NCBI GenBank assembly: GCA_021399435.1
Contig: JAJTUP010000017.1
Location: 434,001 to 498,000, forward strand
Direction of reading: 5' to 3'
From: Diaporthe sp. PMI_573
Lineage: Eukaryota; Ascomycota; Sordariomycetes; Diaporthales; Diaporthaceae
DNA length: 64,000 nucleotides
The position numbers and the translations under genes were made by a program. Below, in pieces: positions 32,448 through 43,137 of the stretch (positions are counted from its first letter, which is position 1; every line of letters starts with the position of its first letter). The notes under the pieces were generated by a model, which was not told the origin of the DNA, made no database searches, and was given only the letters and a program-made list of their open reading frames with translations.

Positions 32448-34183
32448 ATGGCCAACTTTTCAGAGATGAGCGGCCATCTATCGATCAGCAGCTTGGTCAC
32501 GGGCATGATTGTAGTTAGTAAACCCTGTCTTTGAAGGACGGCTTTCAGGGATACGATCGTATGGACTGGACAGCTAATCCGGACAATCGATAGGCCTCAT
32601 TCCTTAGTATTACAGTTTATCTATTGGGTGTCAGCATATACAGGCTGTACTTCCACCCACTTGCTAAATTTCCTGGCCCTCGACTGGGAGCCATCAGCGC
32701 GGTGAGTCTCCCAGATCCATAGAGAAAGAGGCTGTTTCTAAGAGTTTACTTGTCTATAAAGCTATGGATGCATTGGTCAATGAGTACGGGCCGCCAGCAT
32801 ATGATCTTGCTCAACCTACATCACAAGTATGGCGACGTGGTGCGAGTCGGTCCGAACGAGCTCTCATTTGCGACTCCGGAATCGTTCAAAGATATCTACG
32901 GGCACTCGAAGACACCGGATAAACGATTTCTGAAGACAGACATGTACGACAATGGCGAGCCACCGCGTGTATCGACCGCTCGCGACCCTGCGGTCCATGC
33001 TCAGCAGCGCAAGACGCTCTCAAATGCGTTCAGTGCCAAGGCCCTCCGCGACCAGGAAGAAGTCATCCAACGATACGTGGACTTGTTTATTCAGAAGCTA
33101 GACCAGTGGGGCGATTCGGGCAAGAAATCCATCAACATCACGCCGGCGTATAATTGGCTGATGTTTGATATTATTGGTAAATACTTTCGAAACTAGATCG
33201 CCCATCTGCTACACAAAGTCACGCACTACTGTATGGTCAGATCAAATTCTAATCGGTCTTTTATAGGTGACTTGTCTTTTGGCGAGTCGTTTGGTAGCCT
33301 AGAAGATGGCAAAGAACCTTTCTGGATCACCATGTTCCTCGGGGCGCTCTATTACCCGATCCTCTGGAGGATTGGCAGACAATTTCCCCTCTTGAAACCT
33401 TTCTTCCCTCTTTTTGTCCCTGGTTTACGGGAATACGCCAGAAACCGGGAAAATCACAGGCAATTAGCACGCAACAAAGCGCTGCGCCGGATGGAGATGG
33501 GGGACATGGGCCGCACGGATTTCTTCAGCCACATCCTGGCGAGGGGAGCCTGGGACGTCGACACGATTGCCAGCCACACCCAGCTCCTGGTGATCTCGGG
33601 GTCCGAGCCAATCGCTACCGCACTTGCCGCAACGACATACTACTTGCTCAAGAACCCGGAAGCCCTCGAAAACCTGCAGCGCGAGGTGCGGGGTGCGTTT
33701 ACATCTGACCGGGAGATCACAGGTGACGCAACCGGCCGGCTGGAGTATCTGAACGCTGTGATCGAGGAAGGCATCAGACTTTTCCCGCCGTCTGTTGTCC
33801 CGCTAACTCGATACTCCCCTGGAGCTACAATTGGCGGCCATTACGTGCCCGCGGGCGTGTCTGTCTTCAACAACGGCTATCCCATGTCCCGTGATGCCCG
33901 TTACTGGGACTCACCGCACCTCTTCAGACCAGAGCGCTGGATCGGGGCTGGCTCTGAGCAGAAGAAGGCCAGTCAGCCCTTCTCGACTGGGCCGCGTGTG
34001 TGCCTCGGCGTCAATTTGGTATATCTTGATGTGCGGATCACGCTGGCAAAGGTGATCTTCAATTATGATTTGGAGCTAGACTCGAAGGACCTGGACTGGG
34101 ACCGTGATGTTGTATTGAAGGGGGTCTGGAAGAAACCGGAGCAGCTAGTCAAGTTCTACAGGGTGCCCATAAAAGTCTCTTGA
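32448..34183 (+). CDS. Cytochrome P450, CYP65-like, with altered I-helix
   Basis: A complete P450 of 495 residues from four exons: 32448-32517, 32616-32701, 32762-33176, 33267-34183. Landmarks are an anchor followed by [48 protein letters not shown] (across an intron), ExxR as EGIR, FRPERW, and the haem loop [10 protein letters not shown] with Cys about 436. The I-helix reads SGSEPIAT at 301-308, where relatives in this cluster have AGSETTAT; the conserved oxygen-activating Thr is replaced by Ile306 and the preceding Thr by Pro305. Everything else is intact and the frame is long, so it is not an obvious pseudogene. Loss of that Thr is known in some P450s with unusual chemistry. It appears to be the last gene of the cluster. 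Confidence 0.92.
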
Positions 34184-34592
34184 AGTTCTAATACCGCTCA
34201 TAGATAACTTGTTTGCTTCTTCTCTCAATCCCATAAGTCCCGGGATTTCTCTATGTATATATTTCGAAGTATTCTAATCCGGCTATCCTTATCACTAGAC
34301 CATATTCCCAGGCTCGGATAATGCCTGAAAGCGATTCCTCATTATCAATGTATACATTTTTACTGATATCAAAGTGGTTCATTTTGAATTCACTCCTTCA
34401 TCCTTGCTAACCATCTAATAGCGATCTTCCAGGAGTGGAGCTACTACAGGGCTTTATTTGAAGTTGGAATCTACAGAACTATAGCACGTGACTGTCGCTA
34501 CGAGAAAATTTCAAGCCTGACTTATTTGAGCATTATAGTATCAAATTTCATCATGTGGTAGAAAGAGAGCCACATTTGCATCCCTGTCGCAC
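34184..34592. other. Intergenic stretch at the cluster border
   Basis: 409 bp of AT-rich sequence between convergent ends of the last P450 and the HET-domain gene. No feature seen. Confidence 0.5.
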
Positions 34593-36726
34593 CTAAGCCA
34601 GCCAGATCTTGTCGTTCAAGAACGATCTGCCTTGGCTATTTACCGTCTCACCATCCATCATGCCTTGGTCTTTTACTGCCTCACCGTCCATAATGCCGTG
34701 GACATAACAGTCGCCGATTAGGCTCAAGCAGTCTTGCCTGCCGACGCCTGGAATATCGATGGCCTGGTGCTTATCGCTCCTGCGGGTGACAAAAGGCGTG
34801 TGGCCACCAGCCACGACATGCACCATATCTCCTTCAGTCGTCCCAGCAGGTCCGAGGCCCATGTAATTCTTCTCTGTTATGAACAGCCTGCGTCCGCTGA
34901 TTGCCGATGTGATGGCAAAATCCACCGCGACGTAGTCCATCCAGCCCTGCACTGCGACAGTTCCGACCTTCATGTGTGGAACCATGTCCCCGTCCATCCA
35001 CAGACGCATGGACTTGCCTACGTAATCCTGTGGGCAGCGCGTATAGCGATGCTTGTGGTCCCACGACCACGGCTCTGTGCCCACCCTGCCCGTCGCTCTG
35101 ACTGTGTCAATGCAAAGGGTGCGCCAGTACGCCGCCATCCGGGTCTCTCCAGTCGGATATGGCGAGGTCAATGGCAGGCGTCCGCGGACGGTGACAAAAG
35201 CTTGCCATTTCGCTAGCACGTCCAGCTTCTCCTCGCTGTCTCCATATTGCATGCAGTCAGGCGACACCGAAACCACAGTGTCAAAGCAACCACCCGTCAG
35301 TCCCAGCAACGCGTCCCCGACAAACTGTGGGCTCACCTCGACGCCTCCAGATGCGTCAAACAGCTCCGTACGTTCCAGCCGCTCGTTCTCGAGCTGCGAC
35401 AGCGGCTTGAAGCACCAGTCGGGCACCCAGGTTGGCAGGTCCCCGTGCGCCGCCGTCTTATCTGTGCTGCCGGCAAGGATCAGCAGCGACCGGTCGGCGG
35501 CGACAATCTGTTCGACCGTGGCGCGGTACAGCTCCTGCGTCCTGCATCGGTAGTCCACGGGGCTGAGTTCCTTGCCCCGCCGGTCGTTCACCAGCGTCAG
35601 AAGGCCATAGATCTTGTCCTTGGCGTCCGTGACGTCGCGCCTGCGGAACCTCCAGAGGAGCTGCCGCAGGGATATGCGGACATCCTCTTGCACGTCTTCG
35701 TCGTCTACCTCTCGGGCTCTCACCATGAGACTTCGCCACTGCACCCGTAGGTTGTCCAGTTCCACGACAGAGCGGGAGAACCCCTCGAGCATCTTGATGT
35801 CTCGGTAGTTTAGCGTGGTGTACAGTTTCGTACAGCAAATTCGACGGTGGTGCTCAAAGTTACGCGCCGCGTGGACGAACATGTCCCATGGTGCGACGAA
35901 TCGGCCGTAGTGGACAGTAGCTCGCGGCGGCACCACGACCTCCTGGATCACCCACTTGCTGCCACCACGGCCTGTCCATCAGCTGGCCTATGGCCGTCGC
36001 AACTCGCTAGAAAGCATCGGGATTGAAAATGATCGGGATCTCGCTGCTGTTGATGTGCTTGTTTTGGGAGAGCAGACTCAGGAGACAGTACGCCCCCAGC
36101 GTGCTATCCGTACGGACGCCGTGACGCAGGGCGAAGGGGAGCCCATAATACACTTCCATGTGGAGGTCAAAAGCTTTGATTTTCTGTCTGTCTTCTTCAT
36201 CGACGGCGGGAACTGCAGGCCAGACCGGAAAGTGGGTCTCCCAACGGCATGGTGCCACGGCGTCAGACTCTGTGGCTTCTGTGCCGTTTATGCCATCCAG
36301 CCAGATCAACACTCCTTTGCAACCGGCGTATATGTCCCTCATGAGCCCCACTTGTTTGTTGCGCTCCGTAATAGAACCCTGATCAATACATATGGCATCT
36401 GCCCACAATGGTCTAGTTGTCAACGGCCTTCGGAGATGCCTCAAGGCTGAGTAAAGACTTGCTCCTACCCGGAACTCATGGCCATCGAGTCTGATAGGCT
36501 TCAGGCTGTCTTCATCTTGACTGCCCCAGACGTACGAGATGGTTTCGTAGTCGGGGGCCGGCTCCGAGTCCAGGCTGACGACTTCGAGCTTGCAGCTGAT
36601 TTGATCCGACCAGCTCCCATGTTCGAGGTGGAGCAGCCTCGTCTGGCGGTTGTGGACCAGTGGCTGACTGGAATAGATACTTTGCCGCTCGCCGGGCTCG
36701 TTCATTCTGTGCTTCTGCAAGAACAA
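34593..36726 (-). pseudogene. HET-domain protein, probably inactivated
   Basis: The reading frame from 36726 encodes a HET (heterokaryon incompatibility) domain: YETISYVWGS, RPLWADAICIDQ, KQVGLMRDIYAGCKGVLIWLDG. It stops at an in-frame TAG at about 36007-36009, yet the same frame continues beyond with RVATAIGQLMDRPWW. There the frame slips: the expected VIQEVVVPPRATVHYGR follows in another frame, consistent with loss of 2 nt near 35965. The second part (35951-34593, 452 codons) runs open to the end and keeps family-like text such as DVTDAKDKIYGLLTL. No pair of splice sites I could find repairs both faults. HET proteins act in non-self recognition; this copy is probably dead, or one lesion is a hidden intron or sequencing error. 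Confidence 0.7.
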
Positions 36727-37970
36727 GGGTCTCGATGAGAATGTTGGTAAATCCTAACCGGCAAAACCACGAGTCCTGTCATCATGTCCGTGATCGGAAG
36801 AGACCTCAAAGAGCGCACCGATTCGTCATTAATTTTGCTATACTCACCTCCTCCGGAAAGGTGGTGGGCGACTGGCTTAGGGCAGAACCTGCATAAGCGA
36901 ACGCCAACATTGAACGTACTGGCCAGGATACTCGTGTATTATTTGATTCCGTAATTCGTTATATGGGAACGTGTAAGCCTGACATTGAAGTGTGGTATTA
37001 GGCAACACTAATTGGGCTGATCCAGGAGCAGGGTGCAACCCTGGCCTCAGCCGCCCTGCCGTTTAAACCTCGGTCCATTTGATCTACAGTCGACGACATC
37101 TCAGCTCTGTTCAGCTCGGCTCCCACACACGTACACAACGTCAAATGAGCCCTGATCTTGGTGCATCGGCTCGTCGGCTCTGGCTCCCTCAATCTTGGTA
37201 GCAGATCACCATTGCAGCAAGCCAACCTGCCGCGTTACGGTCGGAACAGCCGGGGGTGGTGAGGATGTTGTCACTTGTCGTCCATGCAGGTCCTTCTTCG
37301 ACGCTAATGCACCAGCACGGCGAGGGATGCGTCCTTCTATTCCCAACCCGCATACGCGAAGTACATGGTACCACCTAACCTGACCCAACGGGACTCAGGA
37401 ATTTTGTCTCTTGTCTGACTTGTTGTCATGACTTGTGTAGTGCTCATCTTACAACCCCACTCGCTCTCCCACAGCCCTATCCGGCAAAGTGCTTGTAGGA
37501 CGGGGGTGGGATTGTTCGAAGGAATATCGCGCCACATCTTGTTGCTGACACCCTCTTTCCAAATGTGCCGCCTCAACCCCCCCCCCCCACCTCTCCGCCT
37601 CGGTGGCTACTGGCTGGCTGAGTCGAGACCAATCTTATGACCTCCCGAATCTCACACAGCAGCAGATCGCGAGAGGCTAGTGCCTCGCGCCGACCGACGT
37701 CTCCTGCACGTCGGGGTCGTATCCACCCCGGTTGTCTATCCGGAGTGGGTCCTTCCTTGTCCTGTGTTACCTTTTTCTCGTCTTGTTCTCCATTTACCTT
37801 TTCTCTCTTTCTCCCTTCTTGTACTTTCCTCAAAGCCCCACACGACAATGATAACCTTTCTCAACGACGGACATGTTGTGAACTGCTACCAAAGCCAACC
37901 CCCTGTGTCATGAGCCGGGACCGTTCAGCCCCGATGGTCAACCTGAGCGGGTAGTAAACCACCTCTCACA
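36727..37970. other. Gene-free stretch at the composition boundary
   Basis: 1.24 kb between the HET pseudogene and the next gene. It includes a C tract near 37578 and a pyrimidine-rich stretch at about 37740-37840 that probably forms part of the promoter of the gene at 37971. Small ORFs are not protein-like. Confidence 0.5.
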
Positions 37971-39639
37971 ATGCGACTCACACTCGCCCTCGCGGCCCTC
38001 GGCGTGGCCACCATCAGCCACGTCGCCGGCCAGCAGCAATGGCAGGACTTCGGGGCCATGCCGGACCTCGTGAAGCAGTCCTTCTACGACGCCGTGGCTC
38101 GCTCGCCGTCCCTGGCAAAGAGGGACGGCGAATGCGGTGAGAACCGGCACCCATGTGAGCAGCACCTCTCCGGACCACAGCCGTCGTCCACAATGCCGTG
38201 TCCGCCGCCGTCCCGGAGCGCGCAATACTAACCAAGCACACCGGGCAGGCTCCGACCTCAACTCAACCGTCTGCTGCCCCAACACCGACTACTGCATAAT
38301 AAACGAGACCTCCCTGCGCGTGCAGTGCTGCGAGCTCGGGTCCACCTGCGGCTTCACGTGCAACATGGAGTCGTACTACAAGGTAGTCACGACCACGCAG
38401 ACCACCTCCGGGACCACGGCGACGGGGACAGCCGGCGCGTGCGTCGGACGCCCGTGCTCCAGCACAAACTACCTGTGCCCGGAGTCCATGGGCGGGAACT
38501 GCTGCGCGTACGGGCAGGACTGTGCCAGCAGCGGGCAGTGCCTCGACTTCGGCGCTACGAGCACAACTAGCAGCCCCTCGGGCCCCACCGTCGCCACCAT
38601 GATCCCCTCGGGCTGCTCGCGGCAGGGCGACTCGGCGTGCTCCGTGGGCGGCGCCGGGCTGGCCACGACCACGGGCTGCTGCGGCGCGGGCTACACCTGC
38701 GCCGTCTCGAACTCGCAGGCCATCTGCACGAGCGCCCCTACGTCCTCGAGCGCGGGCCCCGCGCCCACGGGCTCAGGCATCTCCGTCGTCCCGCAGTCGC
38801 GCGGGCTCTCGACCGGCGCCAAGGCGGGGATAGCTGTCGGCGTGGTCGTCGCGGCGGCGCTGGTCATAGGGGCCGCGACGTGGTTCTGCATCCGGCGGCG
38901 GCGCTCGGGACGGAGCACGACGACGGGCAACGAGATGGCCAGCGGGATAGGTGGTGGTGCTGCCTCGGGTATAATGGTAGGCGGCCGGCCGAACCGCCTC
39001 GCCGCAGCGGGCCGCTACCAGAGCGACGACGGCGGCGTGCGCCCCTACGGGCCCAGCTCGGGCCCGCACATGTCCGAGGCGGACGGGTACGCGGCGTCCT
39101 CGTCCGCCGGCGGCCGCGGCCCCCTGCAGGGGCTAGGGCACGACTACTTCGGCCCCGTCGCCGCGAGCGGGCCCTACACCACACCGCCCGAGCACGCCAA
39201 CTACGGCGGCCCCGCGGGAACCTCGCCGGACTACCTGGCGCGGGCCGTGGGGGGAGGGGGAGTCGACGGGGGCGCGCCCCACGGGCCGGACGATATTGCG
39301 TCTGCGGTGGAGATTGGGGTCAGCGGGAAGGGCGAGGATGAGCTGCACGACCAGGGCAGCGAGCTGGATGGCGGGTCGGATACCATGCTCGCGGCGCGGC
39401 GGCAGAATATGCGGCAGGGGTCTGGGTCGCCCACCGTCCGGGACAGCATCGCGGAGAGGTTTGAGTTGTATGGCACTGACGTGCCGGCTGGAGGGGTGAT
39501 GGACACGCGTGCGCCGCGGCCGCTGGGGGCGCCGGCGAGCGAGTTGAGTGCCAGTGAGCTGGGGACGCCGAGCCCCATGAGCCACGAGGAGCGGCAGCAG
39601 CAGCAGCAGCAGAGTAATAGTCGGGGGGCTGCTGGATGA
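37971..39639 (+). CDS. Cys-rich single-pass membrane protein, unknown function
   Basis: 518 residues from two exons, 37971-38136 and 38249-39639. The first 20 residues are a signal peptide (LTLALAALGVATISHVAG). A Cys-rich ectodomain follows with several CC pairs (VCCPNTDYC, QCCELGSTCGFTC, NCCAYGQDC, GCCGAGYTC), then a Ser/Thr/Pro stalk, one transmembrane helix (about GIAVGVVVAAALVIGAATWFC) with a basic stop-transfer RRRR, and a long low-complexity Gly/Ser/Pro tail ending in a Gln run. This layout recalls fungal cell-surface sensor-like or chitin-interacting proteins, but I do not recognise a named family. Codons end almost always in G or C, unlike the cluster genes to the left. Confidence 0.85.
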
Positions 39640-39974
39640 TGATGATGGTATGAGATACAGGATATCAAGCGGTCTAGCGGAATCTATTGTAATGTCTTGT
39701 TCCAGTGTATATTAAACTCCATGACCGTGGTATCAATTATGTCCCTAATGGAATTAACAATGACCATCACTCTCTCTTGCCCTCTCCAACCCTGTCGGTA
39801 GAGCCTTATGTTGTACAAATAATATTACAGAAGAAAGAAATACCACATCCTTCCTTTCCAGGTATCTCGCATATTTCCCAACGCCGCCCGCTGAATGAGG
39901 ACCAGACCAAGGAAAATAAAATCATCACGACAGGAAAGAAAAGCCCGCATGTTTCCCCAGCCAGCACTTAAAGC
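39640..39974. other. 3' region between convergent genes
   Basis: 335 bp between the ends of two convergent genes; nothing further seen. Confidence 0.5.
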
Positions 39975-40999
39975 TCAAGCAACAGCCCCTCCGAAAGGAG
40001 CATACTGCTGCAGGTCCTTGACCAGCTCGTCGACATTAGGCAGGTGCCGCCGCAGCATCTCCTGCTTGACAAGCTGGTTCAGCGTGTTATCCTCGCCGGG
40101 GGAGGCACCGGCGGCCTCGTCGCTGCCCCTCCTCTTATTGTTAAAAGCGCGGCCGAGCTTGCTGGGGCTGCGCTGCAGCAGGGCCGCGGCGCCCGAGCCC
40201 TCCGAGCCGGCGCGGGGCAGCGAGGGCGTCTCGGGCATGAGGTAGAAGTAGAGGAACTCCATCGTCTTGAACTTCACGTCGCGCGCCGTGGAGCGCGACT
40301 TGAAGATTGACGAGACGGTCAGGAGGCCGTCTAGGTTCTCGAAGGTGCGCGTGTTGCGCGGGGTCTCGAGGAGGGCGGCGACGAGGACCAGGAGGGTGGC
40401 GGCCTGGATCGCGGGGCAGTTTACGGGCTCGAGGAGGTCGAGCAGGAGCTGTGGGGGAGGGTATCGTCAGCATGACATTGTTATGGCCCGGTCACCGGGG
40501 GGGGGGGTGAAACACATACATTCATGCTCTGCTCGCGGGAGAACAGAAGCCTGCTGGGCGGGTGCAGAAGGAGCACACCCTGCAGCGAGTCGAGTGCGCT
40601 CAGCATGAGCAGGTCCATGCTGCCGTCGTCGCTCTTGGCCAGAAGCCGGTCGAGGGTTTGAATCAGGCGCGTGGCGATGTTCCACTGGAACCCGTCCTGC
40701 AGCTTGAAGAACTCCCGGAAGGCGGCGTCGCCGCTCAGGTCGGAGAGGGGGAATTTGGACTTTGCTTTTGTCGCCGCTACTGGTTGCTGTTGTTGTTCCT
40801 GCTGTTGTTGTTGTGGGCTGGTGGGTGACGCAGACCGGGACCGGGACTTGTTGCCGTTGTTGTTCTTGTTCCTGTTTGCCGCGTGCGCCGAGAGACAGAT
40901 CTGGGCTAGTAGGCCCTCGACCTGGCGCAGGCCCTTCTTGACCTTTGGCCCGTCATAGGAAGACAGGTTGTCGAATGCGACAGAGAGGAGGGTCTCCAT
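39975..40999 (-). CDS. cdc14: Cdc14-like septation initiation network component
   Basis: 317 residues from two exons on the minus strand, 40999-40520 and 40448-39975. The start METLLSVAFDNLSSYDGPKVKKGLRQVEGLLAQ and the motif DARDVKF-like TARDVKFKTMEFLYFYLMPE are characteristic of the Cdc14 family of S. pombe type (the Sid1-kinase partner in septum formation, not the Cdc14 phosphatase). Family knowledge: it binds a SIN kinase at the spindle pole body and is needed for septation. The insert after about residue 40 is rich in Asn, Ser and Gln, which is common in filamentous fungi. An in-frame ATG further upstream (41209) would add 70 residues without family resemblance. A G-rich homopolymer lies in the intron. 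Confidence 0.88.
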
Positions 41000-43137
41000 C
41001 GTGGGGTTGTTTGGTAGCTTGCGGTCGCTTGGGTTTCGGGTGTGGATGCGGAATAAGCTGGGGTACGAGGACCGGGACGGAGGGTTCCCAGAAGGCGTTA
41101 GAAAACCGGGCGACGAACTGCTGCCTGTCTGTCTTGTGCTGTCGCAAACGAACTGCGAGAAGGGAGGATTATGATGTGAATTAATAGTTGAACAGAATGA
41201 GAATGACAAGGCAGCAGGCGACGGCTCGAATATTAATGAGTGTGAGAGCTGAAAGTTGGGCTATATCAGCTGGTGCTGTGCCGTGTCAGGTCGAGGGTCG
41301 ATGGTCGAGGGCTGAGTGTTCTATGTTGGGCTGGATCGGGTCGATACGTCAATTGTGGAGGATGAGGATGAGGATGATGATGGGGACCCGCTGCAGAGTG
41401 GATACCAACAGTGTTTTGGGCTGGAAATAAACAACACACTACAGGCTAGAGATGCGCATGACTGCATCACTGTGGATTCGCATTCCCGAGACCCTTGGAG
41501 AAAAACAGAGAACCATCGTTAGAATCAAGTAATTATCCGGTTTCGTCAGACTGTCTACTATACGATCTCGATTCCATTGTTTGCATTTCTGGATTTATTT
41601 GGGCCTTTTCGGCTATCGATAGGTGGCAGGGCAACCATCGCACAACAGCCGGCTGTTTGTGACCGGCCACCTGCAGGCATGGCCCCTCCAGCTTACACCC
41701 GCGTGCACCCTGCATAAATGGCCTACCATCTCAGGTGGGCAGGTGGGCAGGTGGGCAGGTGGGCTCGGGGATCCTCCTGCGTCTGCTTGTGTGCTTGTGA
41801 TGCTGCGTCTGCCGCGTAGATCAATCAATCCCCACGGCTGCACGGCCAGACGACTCAAGTCACAAACCATCCTTGTTGCATATCATACATATCATACATG
41901 TCAATCCAAACGTTCACTATGCGCACAGGCAGACCTGTCTGTGTGTCTCCTTCTTGGTAAGGGGGCATCACTGCGTCAGGTCGGCGCCTACAGCTGCATA
42001 TTCCGCCCCTTCAATTACTCCCCCACAACGGTTCCGAGCTTGACTGCATCAATATTGAGACCCACGAGCCTGCACTCGGCCAGGGGTACATATGCACACA
42101 CTTAGGGGTCGTCTGTCACCGTCCGGATACTGCTAGACTTTACACGACGAAGACAAAAACGTCAGAGCGCAGAGCCACAGGGTAACGCTATGAGCTCATC
42201 CAGCAACGGTGAAGGATAAGTTCAGTTCCGTACCTGTGGCTACTGAGCACCTGATGGCCACTCGGTTTCATCTTCTATCATCCGTCCTGTCTTTAAGTAT
42301 GCGCTTGAGTCGGTCTGGTCTATCTAGTCTGGTCGTCTTGCAGTAGAGGATCATATAACATTCCATCATATATTTCATACTCGTGAAGAAAACCCCGTAC
42401 CGTCTTAATTCTTGTCCAAATCGTCAACACCATCACGAACCACTGAAAGACTGCCGTGGATATTAGCTAAGCACCAGGTTAGCGAGCTCTCCCCTCTCAC
42501 CTTTCCCACTCCGGCTCACCCCACTCCAACATGCAAAGGCACCCCGCCGTCGCCACACCAGGGTTCGGCCTTCTGGGCAAAGCTTCGTGACCCTGTGATG
42601 GGTCCTCCGTCGTCATCAAGCTGCAAGAGAAAAAGCATGTGAGCTGCTCAGCCAGCCCGCCAGGTCTCAAGCCTCAGCTCCAGCTCCGCCTCGCCCATTG
42701 CGTTGCCTTGCGCTGCGTTGCGCTGCCGTGCAGAGGGACCAACCCGGTGTAGCCGAGTATTCTCATGGCCACGATGCATGAGCTCGACCTCATTCGCCTC
42801 CAAAATCCAATGATCTTGGCCAGGTCCTCGTGCTGACTGCAGCAGACGCCCAGCAGTTGTCGACGAACCATCGAACCAACACTCGGGCCCACCAGACATA
42901 TCATCCAATCGTATACGTAGCATCGCTCCAACAACTGCTCACTTGCGCTCACTTGCGCTCGCTCTACTTTCTTTTGCCTGGCCTCGCTCCCAACAGTCCG
43001 AGGCGATACCACCGGATAACTAGGCATCCCCTCGGCCAACGCGATAAAGGGGTCCCCCCACCCCTCATTCTACCAACCGGGACGCTCTCCTGAGGACGAC
43101 ACCACCCCCAGGCACCAACAACCTAGAAGAAGGAAGC
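41000..43137. promoter_or_regulatory. Long divergent intergenic region between cdc14 and the housekeeping GGPP synthase
   Basis: 2.1 kb containing the 5' regions of two divergent genes. It holds four perfect copies of an 8-mer at 41733-41764 and small ORFs that I do not support. No RNA gene was recognised. Confidence 0.5.
41733..41764. repeat. Tandem repeat, 4 x AGGTGGGC
   Basis: Four perfect head-to-tail copies of an 8-bp unit in non-coding sequence. A simple short tandem repeat; no function is implied. Confidence 0.9.

Noticed and set aside
1..34183. Identification as the gibberellin cluster itself
   Set aside because: Core enzymes are of the right type, but the gibberellin desaturase is absent from what is visible, and CYP65-like P450s, acyltransferase and TauD-type oxygenase are not part of that cluster.
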